Assembly: GCF_013178945.1 (NCBI RefSeq)
Contig: NZ_JABFDM010000018.1
Span: 78,270-117,979, forward strand
Direction: 5' to 3'
DNA: 39,710 bases
DNA from: Bradyrhizobium aeschynomenes
Lineage (GTDB): Bacteria; Pseudomonadota; Alphaproteobacteria; Rhizobiales; Xanthobacteraceae
Shown here: positions 15,992 through 23,709 of the stretch, piece by piece
How the letters are laid out: each line of letters starts with the position of its first letter
How positions within the stretch are numbered: position 1 is the first letter of the stretch
Notes under the pieces: generated by a model
What the model was told of the DNA's origin: nothing
The model's database searches: none
Seen by the model: only the letters and a program-made list of their open reading frames with translations
Translations under genes and position numbers: made by a program

Positions 15992-18889
15992 ATGTCCGGG
16001 GTTTTGATCGGTGAGCTGATCCTTTGGCTGATCATAGCGATCATCGTCATCGTGGTCGCCGTCTACATCGTCAACTGGCTGTATCATCGCTCCTCAAAGG
16101 AGGTCTCCTTCGTCCGGACCGGCTTCCTCGGCGAGCGCGTCGTGATCAATGGCGGCGCCTTCGTGATGCCGTTCATCCACGACTACACCCCGGTCAACAT
16201 GAACGTGCTGCCGATGGGCATCACGCGCTCGAAGCAGGATGCCGTGATCACGCGCGACCGGATGCGGATCGACATCGAGGCGGATTTCTATGTCCGCGTG
16301 CAGCCGACCCGGGAAGCGGTGTCGATTGCGGCCGCGACGCTCGGCCGGCGCACTCTCGAGCCGGAGAAGCTGCATGCGCTGTTGTCGGGCAAGTTCGTCT
16401 CCGCGTTGCGCTCGGTCGCAGCCGAGATGACGATGGAGCAGATGCACGAGCAGCGCGGCGACTATGTCGGACGCGTCAAGGCGGCTGCCGCCGAGGCGCT
16501 GGCGCAGAACGGCCTGGAACTGGAATCGGTCGCGATCACCGATCTCGACCAGACCGATCTCGAATTCTTCAACCCGTCGAACCGGTTCGACGCCGAAGGC
16601 CTGACCCGGCTGATGGAGGATATCGAGAGCAAGCGCAAGCTGCGCAATGACATCGAGCAGGACTCGATGATCAAGATCCGTACCCGCAATCTGGAGGCCG
16701 AGCGCGAGGCGCTCGAGATCGAGCGGGAGAGTGAGACGGCGCGGTTGGATCAGGAGCGCGACATCGAGATGCGCCGCGCCCTGCAGCGAACGGAGGTGGC
16801 GCGCGAGCGGGCACTGCGCGAGACCGAGGCCGAGCAGGCACAGATTGCGGCGCGCGAGACGATCGAGAAGGCGCGCATCGCCAACGAACTTTCGATCGCG
16901 GAAGCACGGATCGCGGCCGAGCGCGACACACGCCAGCGCGAGATCGAGCGTAGCAGGGCGGTCGAGGAGCGCGAACTGCTGGCGCGCGAAGATATCGAGA
17001 AGGCAAGGATCGCCAACCAGCGCGCCATCGACGCCGCCCGCATCGAGTCGGAGCGCGAGGTGCGCCAGCGTGACATCGAACGCACGCGCACGATCGAGGA
17101 GGCGGAAATCGCCGCGCGCGAGGCGGTGGAGAGGGCGCGCATCCAGCAGGATCGCGTCGTCTCCGATGCGCGCATCGCCAACGACGAGGAGACGCGACGG
17201 CGCGAGATCGAGCGTACCCGCGCCATCGAGCAGGCGGAGATTGCGGCGCGCGAGGCGACCGAGAAGGCTCGGATCGCGCAGACCATGATCGTCAACCTGG
17301 AGCGCATCAGCTCCGATGAGCGGACGCGTGCGACCGAGATCGCACAGGTGCGCAATATTCAGGAAGCTGAGATCGAGGCGCAGAAGGCGGTCGAGGCAGC
17401 ACGCATCGCACGCGAGCAGGCGCTGTCGGCGGAGCGCATCGCTGCGGAGCATGCCACGCGCAGGCTGGAGATCGAGCGCAATCAGGGAATCGAGATCGCC
17501 GGCATTGCCGCGCGCGAGGCGACGGAAGCCAGCCGCATCGCGCAGGAGGAGCGGGTTCGCGCGCTCGAGATCGCGCGGGTCAGGACCATCGAGGAGGCCG
17601 ACATCGCCTCGCGAGAGGCGATCGAGGCGGCGCGGATCGCCCAGGAGCAGGCGGTGGCTGAGAAGCGAATCCGCTCGGAGAAGGAGACGCGCAGCCTCGA
17701 GATTGCCCGCACGGAAGCCGTCGAGGCGGCCGATCTCAAGCGGCGCGAGGCGGTCGAGCGGCGCCGCATCGAGGTCGAACTGGCGCTGGAGGCCGAGCGC
17801 ATCGCCTCGTCGCGGACCCGCGAGGTGCTCAACATCGACCAGAAGAAGGCGATCGAGCTTGCCGACGAGCTCAGGGTGATCGAACTCGCCGCCAAGCGCG
17901 CCGAGCGCATCGATGCGGATCGCCAGGTCAAGGAAGCCGAGATCGTCGCGCGCAAGCAGGTCGAGACCGCCGATGTCTCGCGCGAGCAGGCGCTGGAAGC
18001 GGTCAGGCTTGAGCGCCGCCGATCCATCGAGCAACTCGAGGTCGCTCGCGTGCAGTCGCTGCAGGAAGCCGAGATCGCCGCGCGCGAGGAGGTGGAGCGC
18101 GCGCGCATCGCGTCCGATCGAGGTCTCGACGAGGCGCGTATCGGCAGGGAGCGCGAGCTGCGCAAGCTCGAAGTGAACCGCGAGAAGGATGTCGAGACGG
18201 CGCTGATGGAAAAGGCCATCGCGCTGTACCAGAAGTCGCTGGAGGAATCCGCGGCCAAGGTCTCGGCCGAGGAGGCGCGGACGCGCGCGACCGAGGCGGC
18301 GGAGAAGGTGATCACCGCGCGCGAGAGCGAGATCGCCCGCAGACGGAAGACGGTGGAGGTGTTGCTCGCCGAGAAGCAGGCCGAGGAGACGCGGATCGCG
18401 GCCGAGGCCGAGCGGGTCCGCGCGGCGGTCGAGGCCGAGGCACAGCGGCTGCTCAATGAGGCCGAGAACGTTCTGACCGACCAGGCGCGCTATTCGCTGT
18501 TCCGGCGCAAACTGCTCGACCGCATCGAGGGTATCGTGCGCGAAAGCGTCAAGCCGATGGAGAAGATCGAGGGCATCCGCATTCTCCAGGTCGACGGCCT
18601 GAACGGGAATGGTGGCAACGGCAATGGCGGTCGCAGCGCCACAGACGAGGTGATCGACTCGGCGCTGCGCTACCGCGTGCAGGCGCCGCTGATCGACTCC
18701 ATTCTGTCGGACATCGGTGTCGAAGGTGGCAGCCTCGCCAAGATGCCCGGCCTGATCCGCGAGGCCAGGGACATGCAGGGCATCCGCAAAGACACCGCAG
18801 CGCGCAAGGATGCAGGTGGCGGAGCCGGCGCGGGTGACGGCAGCCCGCCAGAGCCGCCGGCCGACCGCGGTCCGCGCAAGAAGGGCTGA
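15992..18889 (+). CDS. Giant SPFH/flotillin-like membrane protein with 11-residue repeats
   Basis: This 965-residue protein has one N-terminal membrane helix (about residues 5-32) and an SPFH/Band-7 domain (about 38-230; VSFVRTGFLGERVVINGGAF at its start). A very long charged helical region follows (about 230-800). A Gly/Asn-rich linker (LNGNGGNGNGG, about 870) and a C-terminal segment rich in Gly, Pro and charge end the protein. The helical region is an ordered repeat: units of 44 residues, each four 11-mers, of type AEIAAREAVER-ARI. Residues 272-612 hold 31 consecutive 11-mers, with more to residue 736. Bacterial flotillins are about 500 residues with shorter Glu-Ala repeats, so this is about twice as long. 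Flotillins form large membrane-bound oligomers, so this may build a scaffold for the neighbouring enzymes; that role is inference. The start ATG follows GAGGGAGGAATGGG. Confidence 0.85.
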   Translation: MSGVLIGELILWLIIAIIVIVVAVYIVNWLYHRSSKEVSFVRTGFLGERVVINGGAFVMPFIHDYTPVNMNVLPMGITRSKQDAVITRDRMRIDIEADFYVRVQPTREAVSIAAATLGRRTLEPEKLHALLSGKFVSALRSVAAEMTMEQMHEQRGDYVGRVKAAAAEALAQNGLELESVAITDLDQTDLEFFNPSNRFDAEGLTRLMEDIESKRKLRNDIEQDSMIKIRTRNLEAEREALEIERESETARLDQERDIEMRRALQRTEVARERALRETEAEQAQIAARETIEKARIANELSIAEARIAAERDTRQREIERSRAVEERELLAREDIEKARIANQRAIDAARIESEREVRQRDIERTRTIEEAEIAAREAVERARIQQDRVVSDARIANDEETRRREIERTRAIEQAEIAAREATEKARIAQTMIVNLERISSDERTRATEIAQVRNIQEAEIEAQKAVEAARIAREQALSAERIAAEHATRRLEIERNQGIEIAGIAAREATEASRIAQEERVRALEIARVRTIEEADIASREAIEAARIAQEQAVAEKRIRSEKETRSLEIARTEAVEAADLKRREAVERRRIEVELALEAERIASSRTREVLNIDQKKAIELADELRVIELAAKRAERIDADRQVKEAEIVARKQVETADVSREQALEAVRLERRRSIEQLEVARVQSLQEAEIAAREEVERARIASDRGLDEARIGRERELRKLEVNREKDVETALMEKAIALYQKSLEESAAKVSAEEARTRATEAAEKVITARESEIARRRKTVEVLLAEKQAEETRIAAEAERVRAAVEAEAQRLLNEAENVLTDQARYSLFRRKLLDRIEGIVRESVKPMEKIEGIRILQVDGLNGNGGNGNGGRSATDEVIDSALRYRVQAPLIDSILSDIGVEGGSLAKMPGLIREARDMQGIRKDTAARKDAGGGAGAGDGSPPEPPADRGPRKKG
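16805..18199 (+). repeat. 132-bp coding repeats (11-residue periodicity) in the SPFH gene
   Basis: Translation shows 44-residue units starting at residues 272, 316, 360, 404 and 448, a shortened 33-residue unit at 492, then 44-residue units at 525 and 569. Each is made of 11-residue blocks with hydrophobic residues at block positions 3 and 9 (I/L/V). Three weaker blocks cover 613-645, a three-residue break follows, and eight more blocks run from 649 to 736. At DNA level this is a degenerate 132-bp tandem array with one unit of 99 bp, consistent with growth by unequal recombination. Confidence 0.85.
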
Positions 18890-18895
18890 GGCATC

Positions 18896-19333
18896 ATGGC
18901 GAGGGTCTACGTCTCCACAGTGGTGAGTGCCCGCAATGACAGGGTATGGGCACGCGTCCGCGACTTCAATGGCCTGCCGAACTGGCATCCTGCGATCGCC
19001 GAGAGCCGCATCGAGGGCGGTGAACCCGCTGACAAGATCGGCTGCGTCAGGGATTTTCGGCTGCGCAATGGCGACCGCATCCGCGAGAAGCTGCTCGGCC
19101 TGTCCGACTACGACATGTTCTGCACCTATTCGATCCTGGAATCGCCGATGGGCGTGTCGAACTACGTCGCGACCTTGCGGCTGACGCCCGTTACGGACGG
19201 TGACAGGACGTTCCTGGAGTGGACCGCCGAGTTCGACTGCGCGCCGGAGCGCGAAGCCGATCTGGTGGCCTCGATCGGCGGTGGCGTGTTCCAGGGTGGC
19301 TTCGATGCGCTGAAGCGCGCATTCGGAGGCTGA
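18896..19333 (+). CDS. SRPBCC-family protein (CoxG/MxaD-like), copy 1
   Basis: This small protein of 145 residues has the START/Bet v1-like SRPBCC fold (Polyketide_cyc2 type). Family marks are VWARVRDFNGLPNWHPAI near the N-terminus, DKIGCVRDFRLRNGDRIREKL, and PVTDGDRTFLEWTAEF; the last helix closes a hydrophobic cavity. It begins 6 bp after the SPFH gene and 3 bp before its paralogue. CoxG of Mo-CO dehydrogenase systems and MxaD of methanol oxidation belong to the same broad family and occur near MoxR/VWA genes, as here. It may bind a hydrophobic cofactor or tether the molybdenum enzyme to the membrane. That role is inferred from context. Confidence 0.85.
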   Translation: MARVYVSTVVSARNDRVWARVRDFNGLPNWHPAIAESRIEGGEPADKIGCVRDFRLRNGDRIREKLLGLSDYDMFCTYSILESPMGVSNYVATLRLTPVTDGDRTFLEWTAEFDCAPEREADLVASIGGGVFQGGFDALKRAFGG

Positions 19334-19336
19334 ACA

Positions 19337-19780
19337 ATGCCGCACGTCGTCAAGAGCACCATCATCGACGCGCCCACCACGGCGGTGTGGGATGTGCTGC
19401 GCGACTTCAACGGCCATGACCGCTGGCATCCGGCGGTGGCGACCTCGGCAATCGAGCGCTCGCAGGCGTCCGACAAGATCGGCTGTATCCGACGCTTCCG
19501 CCTCAAGGACGGCTCCGAGCTGCGCGAGCAGCTGCTGGCGCTGTCCGATCTGGAGCAGAGCTTCAGCTACTGCCTGCTCGACACGCCGATCCAGCTCTTC
19601 AACTACGTCGGCCATGTCCGGCTGCTGCCGGTCACCGATGGTGATCGGACATTCTGGCACTGGGAAAGCCGTTTCACGACACGGCCCGAACAGTCAGAGG
19701 CGCTCACGCGCATGGTCGCCGAGGACATCTATCAGGCCGGCTTCGAGGCGATTCGATCGCATTTGAAGCAGGCGGCATGA
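19337..19780 (+). CDS. SRPBCC-family protein (CoxG/MxaD-like), copy 2
   Basis: This 147-residue protein is a tandem paralogue of the preceding gene. The two align end to end with shared blocks RDFNG..WHPA, DKIGC.R.FRL, RE.LL.LSD, NYV, and PVTDGDRTF..W. They differ strongly in the middle (EQSFSYCLLDTPIQLF against DMFCTYSILESPMGVS) and in the last helix. That pattern suggests duplication followed by specialisation, possibly into a heterodimer. The gap to copy 1 is 3 bp, and 15 bp separate it from the FAD-subunit gene of the molybdenum hydroxylase. The partner is probably that enzyme; ligand unknown. Confidence 0.85.
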   Translation: MPHVVKSTIIDAPTTAVWDVLRDFNGHDRWHPAVATSAIERSQASDKIGCIRRFRLKDGSELREQLLALSDLEQSFSYCLLDTPIQLFNYVGHVRLLPVTDGDRTFWHWESRFTTRPEQSEALTRMVAEDIYQAGFEAIRSHLKQAA

Positions 19781-19795
19781 GCAAGAGGTGAATCG

Positions 19796-20617
19796 ATGCC
19801 GGTGACGGTCAAGACGTTTCAGGCGTTGAGCGAGGCGGCATCCGCGCTGTCGTCCGATCGCGCCACCCGCTATCTCGGCGGCGGCACGCTGGTGATGCGC
19901 GATCTCAACGAAGGCGACGTCTCGGTTGCGACGGTCATCCGCGCGACCGACCGCGCTCTGCAAGGCATCGATGCAGCGGGTGCACGCATCCGGATCGGCG
20001 CCGGTGTCACCTTCTCCCGCGTGCTTGCCGAACGCGATCTCAGCTTCCTGCATCCGGCGGCACGTTCGATCGGCGGGCCGGCGGTGCGCAACATGGGGAC
20101 CGTGGGCGGCAACCTGTTCGCGCCGGCGCCGTTCGGCGACTTCACGGTGGCGCTGCTGGCGCTCGACGGCATGGTCTCGATGCAGGGCGGCTTTGGCCTG
20201 CGAGACATGCCGCTCGAAGAGTTCCTGCAGTCCCGCGATCGTCAAGCCGGTGCGCTGGTCGTCGCCGTGTCCTGTCTCCGGCCGGCGTCGGCCGATGCCT
20301 TCCGCTACCGCAAGATCGCCCGCATCAAGCCGAAGGGCGGATCGGTCATCACGCTCGCCGCGCATCTTCCGCAGAGCGGCGGCCGCGTCACCGGCGCCCG
20401 CATCGCGCTGGGATCGATGGCGCCGACCGCTGTTCGCGCCAAGGGGGCCGAGCGCGCGCTCGAAGGCCGGCCGCTCGATGCCGGCGCAATCAGCGCCGCC
20501 GCCGCTGCGGCAGCCGAGGGAACGGCGCCCACCGACAATTCGCTGGCGAGCGCCTGGTATCGCCGCGAAGTGGTCGGCGTGCATCTGCGGCGGCTGCTGT
20601 CGGGACAGGAGAGCTAG
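19796..20617 (+). CDS. Molybdenum hydroxylase FAD-binding (medium) subunit
   Basis: This 273-residue protein is of the CoxM/XdhB type, the FAD subunit that passes electrons from the 2Fe-2S subunit to an acceptor. FAD-binding features are RYLGGGTLVMRDLNEG (the pyrophosphate-binding loop region) and IGGPAVRNMGTVGGNLFAPA, matching the family 'RNxGTxGGNL' motif. The C-terminal domain has YRKIARIKPKGGSVITLAA followed by the CO_deh_flav_C-type region. Length is near the usual 270-290. It is ordered medium-small-large with the next genes, the classic coxMSL order. It would work in the cytoplasm or at the inner face of the membrane. Confidence 0.93.
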   Translation: MPVTVKTFQALSEAASALSSDRATRYLGGGTLVMRDLNEGDVSVATVIRATDRALQGIDAAGARIRIGAGVTFSRVLAERDLSFLHPAARSIGGPAVRNMGTVGGNLFAPAPFGDFTVALLALDGMVSMQGGFGLRDMPLEEFLQSRDRQAGALVVAVSCLRPASADAFRYRKIARIKPKGGSVITLAAHLPQSGGRVTGARIALGSMAPTAVRAKGAERALEGRPLDAGAISAAAAAAAEGTAPTDNSLASAWYRREVVGVHLRRLLSGQES

Positions 20618-20620
20618 AGC

Positions 20621-21100
20621 ATGGCCAAGACCCCCCTTCAGTTCCGGCACAATGGCCGCGATGTCGCGCTGTTCGTCGATGGCGGCACCAATCTGCTGGT
20701 TGTGCTGCGCGAGATGCTCGGCGACGTCACGCCGAAATTCGGCTGCGGGCAGGGCGGCTGCGGCGCCTGCACCGTGCTGATCGACGGCGACGCGCATCTG
20801 TCCTGTCTGACGCTCGCCGAAGCCGTCGAGGGCCGCGCGGTCGAGACGCTCGACGGCATCAAGAGCGGTCCGACCCTGCATCCGCTGCAGCGCGCCTTCG
20901 CCGATGGTTTCGCCGCGCAATGCGGCTATTGCACGCCGGGCATGCTGATGGCGGCGAAGGCGCTGCTGGACAAGATCCCGCAGCCGAGCCGGGAGCAGGT
21001 GGTCGAGGCGATCTCCGGCAACATCTGCCGCTGCACGGGCTACGAGCCGATCATCAATGCGGTGCTGGCGGCAGCCGCGTCGCTGCGCGCCAGTGCCTGA
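20621..21100 (+). CDS. Molybdenum hydroxylase 2Fe-2S (small) subunit
   Basis: This 159-residue protein is of the CoxS/XdhA type with two [2Fe-2S] clusters. The N-terminal plant-ferredoxin cluster has Cys in FGCGQGGCGACTVLIDGDAH followed by LSC (C-x4-C-x2-C-x11-C). The C-terminal helical cluster has CGYCTPGML and ICRCTGYEPI (C-x2-C ... C-x-C). All eight ligands are present. It moves electrons from the molybdenum centre to FAD. It starts 3 bp after the FAD-subunit gene and ends 10 bp before the large-subunit gene. No twin-arginine signal is present, so the enzyme is cytoplasmic. Confidence 0.95.
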   Translation: MAKTPLQFRHNGRDVALFVDGGTNLLVVLREMLGDVTPKFGCGQGGCGACTVLIDGDAHLSCLTLAEAVEGRAVETLDGIKSGPTLHPLQRAFADGFAAQCGYCTPGMLMAAKALLDKIPQPSREQVVEAISGNICRCTGYEPIINAVLAAAASLRASA

Positions 21101-21110
21101 GGAGAACGCC

Positions 21111-22679
21111 ATGCTGGAATTGCGCAAGGACATCTTCGCCGACGAGCGCGACGACAATCTCAACGAGGTCGGCAAGGGCACCCAGCGCCAGGACATGCTC
21201 GGCCATGTCACGGGCACCTCGACCTATTTCAACGACCACAAGCTGCAGGGCATGCTGCATCTGAGGGTCGTCAGGTCGACGCAACCACATGCGCGGCTGC
21301 GCCGCATCGACACCAGCGAGGCCGAGCGGAGCGAAGGCGTGCGGCGGGTGATCCGCGGCGCCGATGTGCCACGCAATCTGAACACACTGCTCAGCCTGAT
21401 CAATTTCGGTAAGGATGATGAGCCGACGCTGGCCGTCGACAAGGTGCGTTATCGCGGCGAGCCGATCGTCGCGGTCGTTGCCGAGTCGCCGCGCGCGGCG
21501 GCCGAGGCGGCGGCCAAGGTGCGCATCGACTACGAGACCTTGCCGGCCGTGTTCGACGTCGAGGAGGCGCTGAAGCCGGGTGCGCCTGTCGTCAACGAGA
21601 CCTATCCGAAGAATGCGTTCACCTATCACGAGCGCTATGATCATCAGAAGCTCCGCTTCGGCGACGTCGAGCGTGGCTTTGCCGGCGCCGACCACGTGCT
21701 GGAGCAGCGCTACCAGATGTCGCCGATCGAGCACGCGCCGGTCGAGACCAACGGCTCGATCGCCGCCCCCGACACCAACGGGCGTTACGTGGTCTACACC
21801 TCGACCCAGGCGCTGTTCTTCTCGCTCGACACCTGCGCCAAGATCCTCGATCTGCCGTCGAACACGTTCCACTTCATCGGCGGCACGGTGGGTGGCGGCT
21901 TCGGCGGCAAGGTCGATACGCTGACCGAGCCGCTCGCCATCCTCGCCGCGATGCTGACCGGTCGCCCGGTGCGATACGTGCTCGGGCGCGAGGAGGAGAT
22001 GCAGTTCGGGCCGCCGCGCGGCGCGGAGCGGATCTACATCAAGGACGGCGTGATGCGCGACGGCCGCATCGTCGCGCGGCAGATCCGCGGCTATTTCGAC
22101 TCCGGCGCCTATACGCGGCTCTCGAGCTACGCGGTGGTGAAATGCGCCGCGCACCTGCCGGGTCCCTACACGATCCCGAACGTCCATGGCGACATCTACT
22201 GCGTCTACACCAACCGCACGCCGGCCACGGCGATGCGCGGCTTCGGCATTACCGGCATGGACTTCGCGCTCGAATGCCAGATGGACAAGCTCGCGCATCT
22301 CATCGGCATGGACCCCATGGAGTTCCGCATCCTGAATGCCTATCGCGACGGCGACATGAAGGCGCACCGGCGCGAGGCGAAGAATACCGCGCTGATCGAA
22401 TGCGTTCAGGTTGCCGCTGAAAAGGCCAAATGGCCGATCCGCGAGGAATTCCGCCGGATGTCGTCGCGCAAGGATGGCGGCGGAGCACGTGCGGCAGTGC
22501 CGTCCACGCCACGTGAGCCGGCGAGCGCGCGGCCTGCGCCGGCGCAGCAGCGCACGAGCTATGACCGCAGGCTTCCGATCTCTCCGTCTTCGGAGCCGCC
22601 CCCGCCACAGAGCCCGGCACCGGCTCCCGCACATGGCGCGACACGGTTCTCGTCGGTGTTCGGCACAAGGAGGCGCTGA
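21111..22679 (+). CDS. Molybdenum hydroxylase large subunit, N-terminal part
   Basis: This 522-residue protein covers the first part of a CoxL/XDH-type large subunit. It includes the aldehyde-oxidase a/b hammerhead domain (about 20-140) and the first molybdopterin domain with GGTVGGGFGGK (257-267). The active-site loop is AMRGFG (Arg376), as in xanthine and nicotinate-type dehydrogenases, not the Cys-containing loop of CO dehydrogenase. The last 75 residues (448-522) are a Pro/Ala/Ser/Arg-rich tail with no family likeness. The protein then stops where a normal large subunit (about 770-790 residues) continues. The remaining part is the next gene, in a different frame. The start at 21111 is preceded by GGAGAACGCC; a frame opening at 21057 lies in the previous gene. 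Confidence 0.92.
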   Translation: MLELRKDIFADERDDNLNEVGKGTQRQDMLGHVTGTSTYFNDHKLQGMLHLRVVRSTQPHARLRRIDTSEAERSEGVRRVIRGADVPRNLNTLLSLINFGKDDEPTLAVDKVRYRGEPIVAVVAESPRAAAEAAAKVRIDYETLPAVFDVEEALKPGAPVVNETYPKNAFTYHERYDHQKLRFGDVERGFAGADHVLEQRYQMSPIEHAPVETNGSIAAPDTNGRYVVYTSTQALFFSLDTCAKILDLPSNTFHFIGGTVGGGFGGKVDTLTEPLAILAAMLTGRPVRYVLGREEEMQFGPPRGAERIYIKDGVMRDGRIVARQIRGYFDSGAYTRLSSYAVVKCAAHLPGPYTIPNVHGDIYCVYTNRTPATAMRGFGITGMDFALECQMDKLAHLIGMDPMEFRILNAYRDGDMKAHRREAKNTALIECVQVAAEKAKWPIREEFRRMSSRKDGGGARAAVPSTPREPASARPAPAQQRTSYDRRLPISPSSEPPPPQSPAPAPAHGATRFSSVFGTRRR

Positions 22680-22680
22680 C

Positions 22681-23703
22681 ATGACCAGGCACCGCGGCCG
22701 CGGCATGGCGGCGATCAACTATCCCATCGGCATGAATCTCGGCGGCGATCCGAGCCAGGCGCTGGTGCATTCCAACCCCAGCGGCAAGTTCACGGTGGCG
22801 TTGTCATCGATCGATCTCGGGCAGGGCATGAAATCGGTGACGCGGCAGATCTGCGCCGAGACGCTCGGCGTGCCCGTCGAGGACGTCTATGTCGACACGG
22901 CGGACTCCGACACCGGGCCGCATTGCATGGGCTCGTTCGCCTCGCGCGGCACCCATCGCGTCGGCAATGCGGTGATGGCCGCGGCCAGGGAGGCGCGCGG
23001 CGTGATGATGGAGGCGGCCGCGGAGGAGCTGGAAGTCAATGCCAGTGACCTCGAGACCGACGGCCGCGGCAACATCCACGTCAAGGGCGCGCCGCACCGC
23101 TCGATCTCGGTCAAGGACGTCGCCATCGCCGCGCAGTTCCGCCAGGGCAAGACGATCTCCGGGCGCGGCATCTTCCTGGTGCCGCTGTCGGACGTCGATC
23201 CCGAGACCGGCGAGATGTCGCCGGCCACCTGCTATGCACATGCCTGTCTTGTCGCCGAGGTGGAGGTCGATGACGAGACTGGCGAAGTCGGCGTGATCCG
23301 GATGGACTCTGCCTACGAGCTGGGTCGCGCGCTCAATCCGCGTCTGGTCGAGCAGCAGCTGGTCGGCGGTGCCTGGATGGGGATGAGCCACGCGCTCTAT
23401 GAGACGACAGAGCCTTACTATCCTGATCCGAAGCAGGGGCCCCGGGATTTCGTCGAGTATCTGATGCCTGGGCCCGGCGATATCTGTCCGCACGACATCG
23501 CCGTGCTGGAGCGGCCCGCGCCGGATGGCCCGTTCGGAGGCAAGGGGCCGGGCGAGATGTGCGCCAACCCGGTGCTGCCGGCGATCGCGAATGCGATCTT
23601 CAATGCGGTCGGGGTGCGTATCGACGAGCTGCCGATCACGCCCGAAAGAGTGCTGCGTGCGATCAAAGCCCAGGGCGGCGCCCGGCCGCAGACGCGGCGG
23701 TGA
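22681..23703 (+). CDS. Molybdenum hydroxylase large subunit, C-terminal part
   Basis: This 340-residue protein carries the second molybdopterin-binding domain. SSIDLGQGMKSVTRQICAE is the conserved 'DxGQG' pterin loop. DTADSDTGPHCMGSFASRGT and KGPGEMCANPVLPAIANA carry the rest of the site, and Glu292 of KGPGE matches the catalytic Glu of xanthine dehydrogenase. The gene has its own ribosome-binding site, AAGGAGG (22667-22673), seven bases before the ATG. It starts one base after the stop of the N-terminal part. So the active site is assembled from two polypeptides. The next gene, for a MoxR-type maturation ATPase, begins 6 bp later. Confidence 0.92.
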   Translation: MTRHRGRGMAAINYPIGMNLGGDPSQALVHSNPSGKFTVALSSIDLGQGMKSVTRQICAETLGVPVEDVYVDTADSDTGPHCMGSFASRGTHRVGNAVMAAAREARGVMMEAAAEELEVNASDLETDGRGNIHVKGAPHRSISVKDVAIAAQFRQGKTISGRGIFLVPLSDVDPETGEMSPATCYAHACLVAEVEVDDETGEVGVIRMDSAYELGRALNPRLVEQQLVGGAWMGMSHALYETTEPYYPDPKQGPRDFVEYLMPGPGDICPHDIAVLERPAPDGPFGGKGPGEMCANPVLPAIANAIFNAVGVRIDELPITPERVLRAIKAQGGARPQTRR

Positions 23704-23709
23704 GGCGCG

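Noticed and set aside
16805..17827. CRISPR-like or intergenic tandem repeat
   Set aside because: The repeats are in frame inside a gene, degenerate at DNA level and explained by 11-residue protein periodicity.
16094..19660. 1188-codon open frame on the minus strand, antisense to the SPFH and SRPBCC genes
   Set aside because: It follows from GC-rich codons and the repeat structure of the sense gene. The translation is Leu/Arg/Asp-rich without a domain, it covers several sense genes with clear families, and no ribosome-binding site was seen.
19796..23703. Aerobic CO dehydrogenase (coxMSL) cluster
   Set aside because: Gene order and accessory genes fit, but the active-site loop AMRGFG lacks the copper-binding Cys segment of CO dehydrogenase.
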